A DNA stretch of 64,000 nt, taken from positions 722,501 to 786,500 of the forward strand of contig NZ_JAYKZY010000001.1 of assembly GCF_035818615.1 (NCBI RefSeq), in the 5' to 3' direction. Every line of letters begins with the position of its first letter. Within the stretch, counting starts at the first letter, position 1. Source of the stretch: Sphingobium sp. CR2-8 (GTDB lineage: Bacteria > Pseudomonadota > Alphaproteobacteria > Sphingomonadales > Sphingomonadaceae). The notes under the pieces are model-generated. The model ran no database searches, was not told where the DNA came from, and saw only the letters and a program-made list of their open reading frames with translations. Position numbers and translations under genes: made by a program. Shown here piece after piece: positions 18,705-27,982 of the stretch.

Positions 18705-20084
18705 TCAGACATGCTGCCGCTGCCTCGCCTCGATAGCCCGATAGCTTTGCGTGTTCAGACCAAAGGCACCTATCGCAAAGCCGATCAACGAAAGCGGCAG
18801 AGCCAGGCTCACCAGGGACCAGGACAGCATGTCGCTCGATTTAAAGACATAATCCGTGATCAGGCCGACGATCGTTGGACCAAGGCCAATCCCACACAGA
18901 GCAAGGATCACATATTGCAGAGCGATGATCTGACCGCGCATGTTGGCAGGTACGGCCTCCTGGAGGGCCAGAGGTGTCGCGCTCTGCACAAGGGCGACGC
19001 CAAAGACGATAGCGCCGAAGAGCAAGATAACCAGCCATGGCGCATAGACCAAGGCGAAGACCGATGCGGGCAACATTGCGGCAAAGCCGAAGAGCATGGG
19101 CCGGGTGCGCGCATCGGGTCGCTTAAGGCCAGTCAAATGGTCCGAGATCGCGCCACTTATGGATGTTCCTATGATGGAACCTGCAATCATCACAAGTCCG
19201 ATCGCGCCTGCCATATAGGATGGCGCAAGGCCAAAGCGACGCTCCAGCAAGGTGGGGACCCACGCTGCGGTTCCAAAGGCCACAGTCGCTGCCAATGTGC
19301 CTGCCGCTGAAATCCGGATAAGAAGCGCTTTATGCTTCCAGACATAGTCGAGAAAGTCTGTGATCGACGCGACCTCACCTGACCCAACGCCGCGGCGCCG
19401 AGGTTCCCTGACAGTCAGCATGAGAAGGCAGGCCAAAAGCCCGGGAAGGCCTGCGAACAGGAATAAAAGCCTCCAGGGCGCGAAACCGACACCGCCAAGG
19501 CTCAGACCGGCCGATGGAATGACCTGCAGCAAAAGGCCTCCCAACAATACCGAGCCCCCTCCGCCTATCGACATGGCGACATAGTAAAGGCTCGTTGCGC
19601 GGCCACGCTGGCGCGGTTCAAAAAAATCAATGATCAAAGAGTAAGCCGCCGGGGCAAGAACCGCCTCCCCAATGCCGACACCGGTTCTTAGGATAAGCAA
19701 CTGGGCATAGCTCTCGGCAAAAGCAGAAAGGGATGTCAGAAGACTCCAGCCCAGCAACCCCAGAAGGATGATATTGCGACGACTTTTACGATCGACCAGC
19801 CATCCGAAGGGAATACCGAAAATCGCATATGTAATCGCAAATCCGTAGCCGTGGAGAAACCCAAACAGCGTGTCGCTGATCGCGAATTCCTTTTTCAGCG
19901 GTGCAACGATGATCGAGGTTATGTGACGATCAAGCTGCGAGAGGAACGCGACAATGCACAAAATGGCGAGGGCATACCAAGCGGCGGAGGTCCGAAAGGC
20001 TTCAAGTCCGGTTGCATGCAATGATGCATGGCTCCCCCCTCGCAGCCGCTCATGAGATATTGCCGTCTCCGCTTCTTCAACCAT
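18705..20084 (-). CDS. MFS transporter (spinster-like / hexuronate-type)
   Basis: 459 aa from the ATG at 20082-20084, which has AGGAG about 8 nt upstream; a longer frame to 20138 would overlap the dyad promoter element. Twelve transmembrane segments are apparent, with the MFS motif between TM2 and TM3 (GIPFGWLVDRKSRRNIILLG) and GVGIGEAVLAPAAYSLIIDFF, typical of sphingomonad catabolic-cluster transporters. It would import or export a small organic acid or aglycone. One copy of the recurring dyad (20123-20140) lies 39 nt upstream. A related transporter is at 40123. Confidence 0.88.
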   Translation of the reverse strand: MVEEAETAISHERLRGGSHASLHATGLEAFRTSAAWYALAILCIVAFLSQLDRHITSIIVAPLKKEFAISDTLFGFLHGYGFAITYAIFGIPFGWLVDRKSRRNIILLGLLGWSLLTSLSAFAESYAQLLILRTGVGIGEAVLAPAAYSLIIDFFEPRQRGRATSLYYVAMSIGGGGSVLLGGLLLQVIPSAGLSLGGVGFAPWRLLFLFAGLPGLLACLLMLTVREPRRRGVGSGEVASITDFLDYVWKHKALLIRISAAGTLAATVAFGTAAWVPTLLERRFGLAPSYMAGAIGLVMIAGSIIGTSISGAISDHLTGLKRPDARTRPMLFGFAAMLPASVFALVYAPWLVILLFGAIVFGVALVQSATPLALQEAVPANMRGQIIALQYVILALCGIGLGPTIVGLITDYVFKSSDMLSWSLVSLALPLSLIGFAIGAFGLNTQSYRAIEARQRQHV

Positions 20085-20122
20085 CTCGCGACTCCTCAGG
20101 AGCGGCAGCCTTTTGCATATAA

Positions 20123-20140
20123 GATTGACGATCATCAAGT
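20123..20140. promoter_or_regulatory. GATTG-N8-CAAGT dyad (site 2)
   Basis: GATTG (20123-20127), ACGATCAT, CAAGT (20136-20140). The right half matches the consensus exactly and the left half in three of five positions (TTG). It lies 39 nt upstream of the MFS start and about 475 nt upstream of the interrupted FAD oxidase. Confidence 0.5.
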
Positions 20141-20613
20141 AACATTTGCACGAGGCGAACCCAGGGGGCTGGCAAGCCGCCCAAGAGCGCCAGTTGAGTC
20201 AGGCAGTAAATATCTGTTATAGCAAGTGAAATTGAGATTTTACTCACTCAGACGCACCGGACGGGCAAGCTTTCACGGTAGAGGATGCGTATCGCGAAAT
20301 GAGCAGCCATATGGAGATAAAATCGTTGCCGCTTGGGAAAAGTGGAGTTGACGCCCCTCAAACAAGACGCATAGAGGGGGTGTGTCCCCAGGCTAATTGC
20401 AAATGACTTCTTTGCAAATCGGGGATGGGTCCGCCGGCGCGCCATATCGTCAAGAGCCAAACCGATGCGAATTGATAGTGCCTAAGCGTTGCCCGCCAGT
20501 AACCCAGTTGTCTGTAGTATATGGTCCGGGCCGGCGCCATGCCAGACCAGCCAAGTGGTTGCGCTTGCTCAAGACGCGAGTTCTTGGACTATTTCCTTTT
20601 GGAGCAAATGGCA
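20141..20613. other. Intergenic region, no recognised gene
   Basis: About 470 bases between dyad site 2 and the FAD oxidase. Short frames on both strands do not resemble known proteins. Confidence 0.4.
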
Positions 20614-21889
20614 ATGAAATCCAAGAACCCTATCGCAACCCCTGATTTTGTGGCTGCCTCGAACGCTATGGCGGCGCGGTTTGGCTCGGGATTCCAAACG
20701 TCCAGCGCTATCTGTGAACAGCATGCAGGGTTGGAAGGCCATCATAGGCACCAGATTCCCGACGCAGTACTGAGCGTATCGACGCTCGACGATGTTGTCG
20801 ACGCTGTGGCTATTTGCCGCACGCATCAGATCCCGATCATTCCCTATGGCGCCGGCACCTCTCTTGAAGGACATTTGTCCGCTGTTCAGGGCGGCATATC
20901 CCTCGACATGTCAAAGCTCGATCACATCATAGAGATAGACGCCGATAATTTGCGATGCCGGGTAGGCGCAGGGGTCACGCGAGAACAGCTCAATCTTGCG
21001 CTGCGGGACAAAGGACTATTTTTCCCAATCGATCCGGGCGCAAACGCCACGCTTGGGGGCATGGCATCAACCCGGGCATCTGGAACAAACGCCATTCGCT
21101 ACGGGACAATGCGCGATAATACCCTTTCGCTACAGGTCGTCCTGGCTGACGGGAATGTGATCGAAACCGGAACCAAGGCAGCCAAAACGGCGGCAGGATA
21201 TGATTTGACCGCCCTTTTTGTGGGGTCAGAAGGAACGCTTGGCATCGTGACCGAGCTCACACTCAAGCTGTCGGGCATTGCCGAAACGATCATCGCTGGA
21301 ACCTGCCATTTTGACGATCTTCATGGCGCCGTCCGCACGGTCATCACCGCTATCCAGATCGGTATTCCCCTCGCGCGGATCGAACTTCTCGACGATGCGC
21401 AGATCATAGCTTGCAACAGCTATTCCGGACTTGGTCTCCCGGCCAAACCCACCTTGTTCCTCGAGTTTCACGGCAGCGAACATGCCGTGTCAGAACAATC
21501 GGCTATCTTTGCCGAGATTGCACAAGCAAATGGGGGCAGCGCCCTTGAGATTGCATCACAGGCTGAAGATCGCACCCGTCTGTGGAAAGCCCGGCATAAT
21601 GCCTATTTCGCGGCTAAGTCTCTACGCCCTAACGCTCTTATCTGGTCGACCGATGTATGCGTGCCCATAGCCAGCCTTGCCGAAAGCGTGCTGGAAGCGC
21701 GCGAGGAGATTGAACAACAAGGTCTTCTTGCGACAATCGTGGGCCATGTGGGCGATGGCAATTTTCACGTTCTGTTCGTTCTTAATCCAGAATGCCCGGA
21801 AGATCGGCACAAAGCCTCGATCGTCAATGCGCATATGGTCGAACGGGCACTGGCGGTGGGTGGCACATGCACCGGCGAACACGGTATCG

Positions 21890-21897
21890 GGATCGGC
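21890..21897. repeat. IS66 target-site duplication, left copy (GGATCGGC)
   Basis: Identical to 24523-24530 on the other side of the element. Removing the element plus one copy restores the FAD oxidase reading frame. Confidence 0.95.
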
Positions 21898-21952
21898 GTA
21901 AGCGGTAAAAATCCCCCACGTGGCCTTGGGAGCGGTGCTGTCATCTGAGTGA

Positions 21953-23566
21953 TCAGGCGGCGCTTGCGATGCTGCTTAGTTCGAACGAAGCTTGGGCGGC
22001 GTTGGCATCGAGCCAGTTGTACGGCAACAGATCGTCGATGGGATCGGTGTCTGCGCGGGTGATGATCCGGGCCAGGACATCGCAGAGATAGGCGTAGGGA
22101 TTGACGTCCAGCATCTTGCAGGTTTCGACCAGCGAGGAGATCGCTGCCCAGTTTTCGGCGCCGAGTTGGTGGCCGGTGAAGAGTGCATTTTTTCTTTGGA
22201 GAGTCACCGGCCTGACGGCCCGTTCGGCGGCGTTGTTGTCGATCTCGATCCTGCCGTCGTCGAGGAACCGGGTAAAGCCCGCCCAGCGCTTGAGCGCATA
22301 TTTCATCGCATCGCTCGTTGCCGATCCAGCCATCATGCGCGGTGCGGTGGCGGCGAACCAGGCATGGAGCTTGTCGACCAGTGGACGGGTTCGCTCCTGC
22401 CTGACGGCAAGGCGTTCCTCGGCCGCGCGCCCCCGGATTTCCTTCTCGATGCGATAGATTTCGGCAATGCGCTGCAAGGCGTCCTGCGCGACCGGGGCAT
22501 CGCTGCCTGCATCGACGAAGCCGCGTCGCAGGTGAGCCCAACAAAAGGACTTCGTGACGCCGGCGTCGGCGCTATCATCCTTGCCGAACTGGTCATAAGC
22601 CTGCCAGGCATCGACCTGTAGGATGCCCTGGTATGACCCTAGCAACTGCCTGGCCCACATTTTTCCGCGTCCCGGCATATAGGTATAGAGCGCCAGAGGC
22701 GGATCGACGCCGCCATGAGCGCGATCGTCGCACACTATGACCCACATGTAGCCGGTTTTCGTCTTGCCCGTTCCCGGTGCCAGCACCTTGACCGTAGTTT
22801 CGTCGACGAACAGACGGGCACGGGCAAGCGCATCGGCGCGCATCCTGTCGGTGATCGGCATCAGCGCAGCGATGCCGCGACCAACCCAGTTCGCCAGAGT
22901 GGCGCGGCTGATCTCGATGCCTTGCCGGGCGAAGATCTTCGACTGACGGTAAAGCGGCAAGTGGTCGCAATATTTGTTGATCAGAACATCGGCGATCAGC
23001 GCTTCGGTCGGCAAGCCGCCCGGCACGACATGTGCCGGTGCCAACGCCTGGCGAACGCCGTCGCTACAGCAGCGGCAGGCATAGCGGGGTCGGATCGTCA
23101 CCATCACACGATGCTGGGCCGGGATGATGTCGAGCCTTTCGGACCGGTCCTCACCGATCTTGTGTAGCGCCCCGCCACAGGCACATTCCAGGCTTTCGGG
23201 CTCGATCACTGTCTCGAAGCGCGGCAGATGCGCTGGCAGTGATGCGCGCTCGGCATCCGGAGCCCGTCGACGACGCGGCCTGAGGCCATAACGTTCGGCC
23301 TCCTCGGCGGTCTTGTCCTGCAAGCCATCGGCTTCGCCAAGGGCGACGCCCTGGTCTTCCAGCGTCAATGCCAGTTGATCGACCGGGAGCTTTTCCGAAC
23401 GCTTGCCGAAGGTCGAGCGGTTGATCAGCTTGAGGATATGTTCAAGCCGCGCCGCGCGAGCGCGCTCGGCCAGCACCATCGCCTTGAGCTGCTCCACATT
23501 ATCGGGAAGCTCGTCATATCCAGCCTCCGGGCTGGTCTCGAGAGGGGGTTCAGGATGCGCCGCCAC
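21953..23566 (-). CDS. tnpC: IS66 transposase TnpC (DDE)
   Basis: 537 aa, GTG start. It has an N-terminal leucine-rich coiled coil (LPDNVEQLKAMVLAERARAARLEHIL), a zinc-finger-like CACGGALH...CRCC segment, and the DDE catalytic domain (FVDETTVKVL; LQVDAWQAYDQFG; RIEIDNNAAERAVRP), with a C-terminal IS66 domain (KNALFTGHQLGAENWAAISS). The length is normal for the family. It lies 67 nt downstream of tnpB in the same direction. Confidence 0.96.
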   Translation of the reverse strand: MAAHPEPPLETSPEAGYDELPDNVEQLKAMVLAERARAARLEHILKLINRSTFGKRSEKLPVDQLALTLEDQGVALGEADGLQDKTAEEAERYGLRPRRRRAPDAERASLPAHLPRFETVIEPESLECACGGALHKIGEDRSERLDIIPAQHRVMVTIRPRYACRCCSDGVRQALAPAHVVPGGLPTEALIADVLINKYCDHLPLYRQSKIFARQGIEISRATLANWVGRGIAALMPITDRMRADALARARLFVDETTVKVLAPGTGKTKTGYMWVIVCDDRAHGGVDPPLALYTYMPGRGKMWARQLLGSYQGILQVDAWQAYDQFGKDDSADAGVTKSFCWAHLRRGFVDAGSDAPVAQDALQRIAEIYRIEKEIRGRAAEERLAVRQERTRPLVDKLHAWFAATAPRMMAGSATSDAMKYALKRWAGFTRFLDDGRIEIDNNAAERAVRPVTLQRKNALFTGHQLGAENWAAISSLVETCKMLDVNPYAYLCDVLARIITRADTDPIDDLLPYNWLDANAAQASFELSSIASAA

Positions 23567-23633
23567 GCCCGTATTCTAGCCGGTTTCGCACGGCTGGGAA
23601 CACCCCTGCGCCAGACAGAATCAGGCGTGCGAT

Positions 23634-23987
23634 CTACTGTGCATGAAGTGGTTTTGGCACGCGCGGCACATGCATGCGCGACCAGTCCAGCCCCTCGAAC
23701 AACGCCGAAGCCTGGGCCGCCGACAGCTTCATCACGCCGTCTCCCGGTCGGGGCCAGCGGAACTTCCCATCCTGCAACCGCTTCGTCACGAGTACGAGCC
23801 CGGTGCCATCCCATAGCAGGAGTTTTATCCTGTCTGCCCGGCGTGCCCGGAAGACAAAAAGCATGCCTGAGAATGGGTCGAGCCGCAGTTCCTGCTGCAC
23901 CAGTGAGGCGAGGCCTACCATGCCCTTCCTGAAGTCCACGGGCTGGGTTGCAACCAGCACCTTCAACGGCCCGGGCGGGATGATCAC
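23634..23987 (-). CDS. tnpB: IS66 accessory protein TnpB
   Basis: 117 aa with the IS66 Orf2 signature: ATQPVDFRKGMVGLASLVQQ, FVFRARRADRIKLLLWDGTG, RLQDGKFRWPRPGD. It is required for transposition of IS66-type elements, but its biochemical role is poorly defined. Its start overlaps the tnpA stop by 4 nt, indicating coupling. Confidence 0.95.
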   Translation of the reverse strand: MIIPPGPLKVLVATQPVDFRKGMVGLASLVQQELRLDPFSGMLFVFRARRADRIKLLLWDGTGLVLVTKRLQDGKFRWPRPGDGVMKLSAAQASALFEGLDWSRMHVPRVPKPLHAQ

Positions 23988-24445
23988 GTGGTCACCCGCG
24001 CGGCCAGGAGCACCCGCTCGATATGGTCGGCATCGACGTGCGACGGGATGCGGATCGACAGCCCGCGGGTCTCGATGACGATCTCACCGCCACTCCTCAG
24101 GCTCGCGGGCAACGATGACACTGAGGGCGCCGGTGGCCCGGAAGATGGCGGCGGTACGGGAGGTGCAGCCGGGTCTTCGATCACCGCGGGAACAAAGGCC
24201 ATCCCCTCGGCCCGCTCTCGGAAACGCCCTCGCCAGTTATAAAGCTGTTGCGGGAGCATGCCATGACGCCGCGCCACCTCAGACACATTCGCTCCCTGCT
24301 TGAAGCTCTCCTCAATGATCCGCGCCTTCGCCGCCGGAGTCCATCCACGGTTGCCATTCGACAAGGGAATGACATCAAGACGCTCGGCCTTGCCTACCCT
24401 CTCAGCCCTTTCAGTTTCGAAACCCGTTTCGAAATCACCACTCAT
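23984..24445 (-). CDS. tnpA: IS66 accessory protein TnpA (HTH)
   Basis: 153 aa from the ATG at 24443-24445 (MSGDFETGFETERAERVGKA), with GAGG 8-9 nt upstream. The IS3/IS66 OrfA-type helix-turn-helix is RGWTPAAKARIIEESFKQGANVSEVARRHGMLPQQLYNWRGRFR. A Pro/Ser-rich linker precedes the C-terminal part. It is first in the IS66 operon. Confidence 0.93.
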   Translation of the reverse strand: MSGDFETGFETERAERVGKAERLDVIPLSNGNRGWTPAAKARIIEESFKQGANVSEVARRHGMLPQQLYNWRGRFRERAEGMAFVPAVIEDPAAPPVPPPSSGPPAPSVSSLPASLRSGGEIVIETRGLSIRIPSHVDADHIERVLLAARVTT

Positions 24446-24522
24446 CGCAACCTCGCAAATGCAAGGCGCACTAATTACCAAATCGCCAAATCATGAAAAT
24501 GTGGGGGATTTTTACCGCTTAC

Positions 24523-24530
24523 GGATCGGC
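24523..24530. repeat. IS66 target-site duplication, right copy (GGATCGGC)
   Basis: Matches 21890-21897 exactly and directly abuts the right inverted repeat. Confidence 0.95.
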
Positions 24531-24840
24531 AAGCAGGAAAGCCTGATAGCCGAACGAGGCGCTCATGCCGTAGCCATCATGGCGATGATCAAGCAAACGC
24601 TCGATCCTGGGGCTATATTCAATCCTGGCAAAATCTTTGCAGGCCCACAGCCCCTTCCCTAATGTGCTTATGACGCCGTGCCATCTGGCCTTGCCATGCA
24701 GGGCCTGGCCCCGGGCGCGGGACGCCTGCCATATGTTACGCGCGCGGGACACGCTTCAGGCGACGGGCCATCTTGCCAGCCGCCAGGACAGCGAGATTTA
24801 ATCGGGACCGCCGCTGCCCGCCAACTGAGATATCTATAGC

Positions 24841-25470
24841 TCAGCACTTTATAGATAATTTCAGCAAATCTAGAAATCCATCGATAGTGGAAGGCAATTT
24901 CTCCTTGCGACCACGCCCTGGCTCAAGCAAGCGAACGTAAACATAACCTCGCAGAAATTCATATATTATTCGTGCCGTTTTATCGACATCCACGCCATCT
25001 TTGATGTGGCCAAGCTGCATTCCTCTTTCTATCGAATTGGAGAGGATATTGAGCGTTTCCTTCTTTCGCTTTACGATTAGAACTTTCACCTTGGCATGAT
25101 AGGGCGCTTCTGCAGCAAGCCGCATAAAGGCGCTGAATGAAAAATAATCTCTATCTGGCACTTGCGCGATATATCGAATTTTAGCCGAAAGATCGTCGAA
25201 CCCGTTATCGATGTTCTGGATATCAGACATGTTCCCGGAAAATGTCGCCAGAATGTTTTTGGCCAAGGCTTGAAGAAGGCCGTCCTTGTTGCCGAAATAA
25301 TGATTGATCAGTTCATAACTGCAGCCGGCGGCCTGACCGACATGTTGTAGTGAAAACCGATCATAGCCGCGTTCTACTAGCAACTCCTTAGCGGCCTCCA
25401 ATATGCGGGCTTGAGACTCCTGGCGGCGTTCCTCCTGTGTCCTGCGCTTTAACGGCTTGACCGCCACCAC
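24841..25470 (-). CDS. TetR/AcrR-family regulator, paralogous to the one at 48636
   Basis: 209 aa, GTG start with GGGAGGT upstream. The HTH is unusual in having YDRFSLQHVGQAAGCSYELINHYFGNKDGLLQALA; the TetR at 48636 has FDRFSLQDIGRKADCSHELVNFYFGNKDGLLNALA. The two are clearly paralogues, which differ from the other TetR proteins in the window. The C-terminal helical domain is intact (VDKTARIIYEFLRGYVYVRL). Both paralogues lie inside the set of operons that carry the [A/G]CTTG-N8-CAAG dyad, making them candidate binders. No dyad lies in its own promoter. Confidence 0.88.
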   Translation of the reverse strand: MVAVKPLKRRTQEERRQESQARILEAAKELLVERGYDRFSLQHVGQAAGCSYELINHYFGNKDGLLQALAKNILATFSGNMSDIQNIDNGFDDLSAKIRYIAQVPDRDYFSFSAFMRLAAEAPYHAKVKVLIVKRKKETLNILSNSIERGMQLGHIKDGVDVDKTARIIYEFLRGYVYVRLLEPGRGRKEKLPSTIDGFLDLLKLSIKC

Positions 25471-25999
25471 TTACCTCCCACTTGCTATTCACCTGTTCCG
25501 CGCGCCTCCCAGGCCCGCCAAACGCGCAGCTTTTGCCCAAACGTGGCTCAATGGCAATGTTTTCATGTAGCGCGCAACCGATGATAAGGTGCTGCAAGCC
25601 TGGCTCATGGCAGAAAGGCCACGAGAAATCCCCGTTGCGCCAGCAGCAGCGATGGGTTTGCTTCAGGGGTGGGTATGAGAAGCGGCGCTTGCAGGCCCGA
25701 TGATATTTGTTTTTCCAAAGCGTCGCGTGTGAATCCGTAACATAGTGTCTTTCGACATTGTCACAGCCTGCAGTTCTGGGCAGAAAAATAAGTAACAGCA
25801 AGACATTGAAAGGCCGCTGCCTGATCGCGCCGTCAAGGCTCAGCTGCGATCATTGAGGCAGAGCAGCGCAGGAAAGCGATGGGCCAGATCGCGCGCCGAG
25901 GCAGGGGCCACAGACGTTTAGCGCCGGACGCAAGTGATCGCTGACGCGCGCCCGAAAAAGCGCGAGACGACAAACGCCTTGCAACGGCGTTACAAGATA
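25471..25999. other. Intergenic region, no recognised gene
   Basis: About 530 bases between the TetR gene and the hairpin that follows the amidohydrolase. I see no convincing coding signal on either strand. Confidence 0.45.
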
Positions 26000-26000
26000 A

Positions 26001-26032
26001 GGGAAATTGCGTCCGTCAGGACGCAATTTCCC
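26001..26032 (-). terminator. Strong hairpin downstream of the amidohydrolase
   Basis: GGGAAATTGCGTCC (26001-26014) and its exact complement (26019-26032) form a perfect 14-bp stem with a 4-nt loop, starting 27 bases after the amidohydrolase stop on the minus strand. Only a few T residues follow (TTATCTTG), so it may act as a terminator or mRNA-stabilising stem. Confidence 0.65.
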
Positions 26033-26058
26033 GTGAAGCTATCAAAATTGCCTGATAC

Positions 26059-27831
26059 TCATTCGGCAGCTTCAAGCATGGGCTGGGATTCTGTGATCGC
26101 CGCCCCTTTGGCCATATCCACCGTATACGTATCTTCGCGAGCCTTGAGAATCTTACCCGGCTTGGCCCAGGTATAATTGCCTTCTGCGATGATCGGCACG
26201 CCATTGACTATGACGTAGTCGAACCCCTCGGCGCCGGTGTAAAGACGTTCGCCATCGGCTGGGAAGTCTGAACGGAATTCGACCGGCTGGACGGCAACTC
26301 GCTCGAAATCAATGATGTTCAGATCGGCATATTTCCCAACGGCGATAACACCCCGGTCCTTAAGCCCCATGAATTGGGCAGGACTTTGGGTGAAGTAGTG
26401 CACCGCTTCTTCGATCGGCATCAGGCCATGTTCTTTCACCGCATATTGGATGAAGCGGGTTCCATGAGAATAGGCCTCGAGCACGTCAAGATGGGCACCA
26501 CCATCATCACCGCCCCAAATAGTGCGACTATCCCGCATGCATCGCACGATATCCTTCCAGATAGCCAGCTCGTCCGCATCAGGATCGTTGGGGACGAAGA
26601 CAGTCTGAAGATCATCTTTGACGATCATGTCCATAATCGCCTGAAACGCGGTTCGCCCCTCTTCTTTGCCGATCTCGCCCATCATGCGGCCGACATATTT
26701 CTCATTCTCCGCAGCCTTGACGCCCTGAACGAGATAATTGTCGAATTTCGCACGATATTGTCCGTTGGCCCCTTCGGGCAATTTCTTCGCATCTTCTTCA
26801 AGCTGCTGGCGCATGACGGGATCCGCAAACGCAGCGACGCGCCCGGCATGATCCTTGCGGTAAACGTCCTTCCAGACGCCGGGAAACATATCAAAGCCAA
26901 GCCCATTCTTGAAGTTGATGTAGACACCGACGGGGCAGGAGGGTGCCTGCACCCGCAGTTCAGCCCCCATCTCACGCGCGACGTCCGTACACGCCATCTT
27001 CGCGTCCATCATATCGGGCGCGTGCAAACCTGGTATCAGGAGCGGCCATGCATAGGGCCGACCGCTCGCAAGGCTGACTTCCGCCATCCTTCGCATCTGT
27101 TGCGCATCCGGCTTCATGCCCGTCAAGACATAACCAGTCATGGTCCCTTCATAGTCCTTGACGACGGACATGAGTTCAAGGAGCTCCTCATGCGGGCTAT
27201 GGAGCGAGGGCACCTCTTCGCCGTCATGGTCGACATGGGTTTCAATATGGCTGGACGAGAAGCCGAGCGCGCCTTCGTCGAGCGATTGGCGTAACTGGGC
27301 CTTCATGGCGTCGATATCCGCGCGGGTGGACTCGCTGTCTTGCGCGCGCTCGCGCATAGCGTTGACCCTCAAGGTAGAGTGCCCGACCATGAAGCCTACG
27401 TTGACGCCGACGTTCCCGGTCAGCTGCTCGAACATTTCAGCCGTGCTTTCCCAATTTATCCGCGCGCCCTGGACGAGAGATTTATAGGGGATACCTTCCA
27501 CCTTCGCGAGCATCGGCACGAGATATTTGAGTGAGTCCTTGCTCACAGGCGAAAGCCCAAAGCCGCAATTCCCACAGACATAGCTCGTGACGCCATGCAT
27601 GGAATGTGGGCGCAACCAGGGATCCCAGGTGACCTGCGCGTCATAATGTGTGTGGGTGTCAACAAAGCCCGGTGTCAGATAACGTCCGCGCGCCTCGATC
27701 ACCTGCTCGCCATCGACATCATCTGTGCCGACATAGGCGATACGTCCGTTCTTCACGGCCAGATTTGCTTCGAATGCGGGCTTGTTGGTGCCATCGATGA
27801 TGCGGGCGCCGCGAATTACCAGGTCATACAT
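26059..27831 (-). CDS. Amidohydrolase family, N-acyl-D-amino-acid deacylase (D-aminoacylase)-like
   Basis: 590 aa. The N-terminal composite domain (MYDLVIRGARIIDGTNKPAF; GRIAYVGTDD) leads into the metal site GFVDTHTHYDAQVTWDP. Further typical segments are GVTSYVCGNCGFGLSP, GFSSSHIETHVDHDGEEVPS and IWGGDDGGAHLDVLEAYSHG, with the late Asp ligand. The C-terminus (VIAVGKYADLNIIDFERV; FDYVIVNGVPIIAEG) is that of D-aminoacylase/dihydroorotase relatives. It should hydrolyse an amide or cyclic amide with one or two Zn; the substrate is unknown. It is divergent from an AsnC-type regulator, with dyad site 3 just upstream. Confidence 0.88.
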   Translation of the reverse strand: MYDLVIRGARIIDGTNKPAFEANLAVKNGRIAYVGTDDVDGEQVIEARGRYLTPGFVDTHTHYDAQVTWDPWLRPHSMHGVTSYVCGNCGFGLSPVSKDSLKYLVPMLAKVEGIPYKSLVQGARINWESTAEMFEQLTGNVGVNVGFMVGHSTLRVNAMRERAQDSESTRADIDAMKAQLRQSLDEGALGFSSSHIETHVDHDGEEVPSLHSPHEELLELMSVVKDYEGTMTGYVLTGMKPDAQQMRRMAEVSLASGRPYAWPLLIPGLHAPDMMDAKMACTDVAREMGAELRVQAPSCPVGVYINFKNGLGFDMFPGVWKDVYRKDHAGRVAAFADPVMRQQLEEDAKKLPEGANGQYRAKFDNYLVQGVKAAENEKYVGRMMGEIGKEEGRTAFQAIMDMIVKDDLQTVFVPNDPDADELAIWKDIVRCMRDSRTIWGGDDGGAHLDVLEAYSHGTRFIQYAVKEHGLMPIEEAVHYFTQSPAQFMGLKDRGVIAVGKYADLNIIDFERVAVQPVEFRSDFPADGERLYTGAEGFDYVIVNGVPIIAEGNYTWAKPGKILKAREDTYTVDMAKGAAITESQPMLEAAE

Positions 27832-27862
27832 TTACGTTCCTCCACCTAAGGCTCGAGCTTTT

Positions 27863-27880
27863 GCTTGATGGATATCAAAT
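27863..27880. promoter_or_regulatory. GCTTG-N8-CAAAT dyad (site 3)
   Basis: GCTTG (27863-27867), ATGGATAT, CAAAT (27876-27880). It lies 32 nt upstream of the amidohydrolase start and 103 nt upstream of the AsnC gene. Confidence 0.45.
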
Positions 27881-27982
27881 TACACTTAAATTGAGCCGAT
27901 ACGCAATAGTGGTGCATAAAAAGCGTAGTTTTCTGCGCAAATCTTTGACATTTCCATTATATCTCGTTTTTGCGCATTCTAT

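Larger units (their letters stand above)
21898..24522 (-). mobile_element. Complete IS66-family insertion sequence (2625 bp)
   Basis: Perfect 22-bp terminal inverted repeats (21898-21919, beginning GTAAGCGGTAAAAATCC, and 24501-24522) flank three minus-strand genes in the IS66 order tnpA, tnpB, tnpC. An 8-bp direct repeat GGATCGGC is present on both sides (21890-21897 and 24523-24530), the size normal for IS66. All three genes look intact, so the element may be active. Confidence 0.97.
20614..24662 (+). pseudogene. FAD-linked oxidase (GlcD / D-lactate dehydrogenase type) interrupted by an IS66 element
   Basis: The coding sequence runs 20614-21897 and resumes at 24531-24662, with one copy of the target duplication removed. 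The joined product is about 471 aa. It has the PCMH-type FAD domain (PYGAGTSLEGHLSAVQGGIS; GANATLGGMASTRASGTNAI; GYDLTALFVGSEGTLGIVTE) and the FAD-oxidase C domain (VGHVGDGNFHVLFV; GGTCTGEHGIGIG joined to KQESLIAERGAHAV and then IKQTLDPGAIFNPGKI). The reading frame is restored exactly at GIG|KQE, so the insertion is recent and the gene was intact before it. The start is the ATG at 20614 (GGAG 9 nt upstream; 20608 is an alternative). Such enzymes oxidise glycolate, D-lactate or other 2-hydroxy acids. As it stands the truncated protein lacks its last ~43 residues. Confidence 0.93.
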
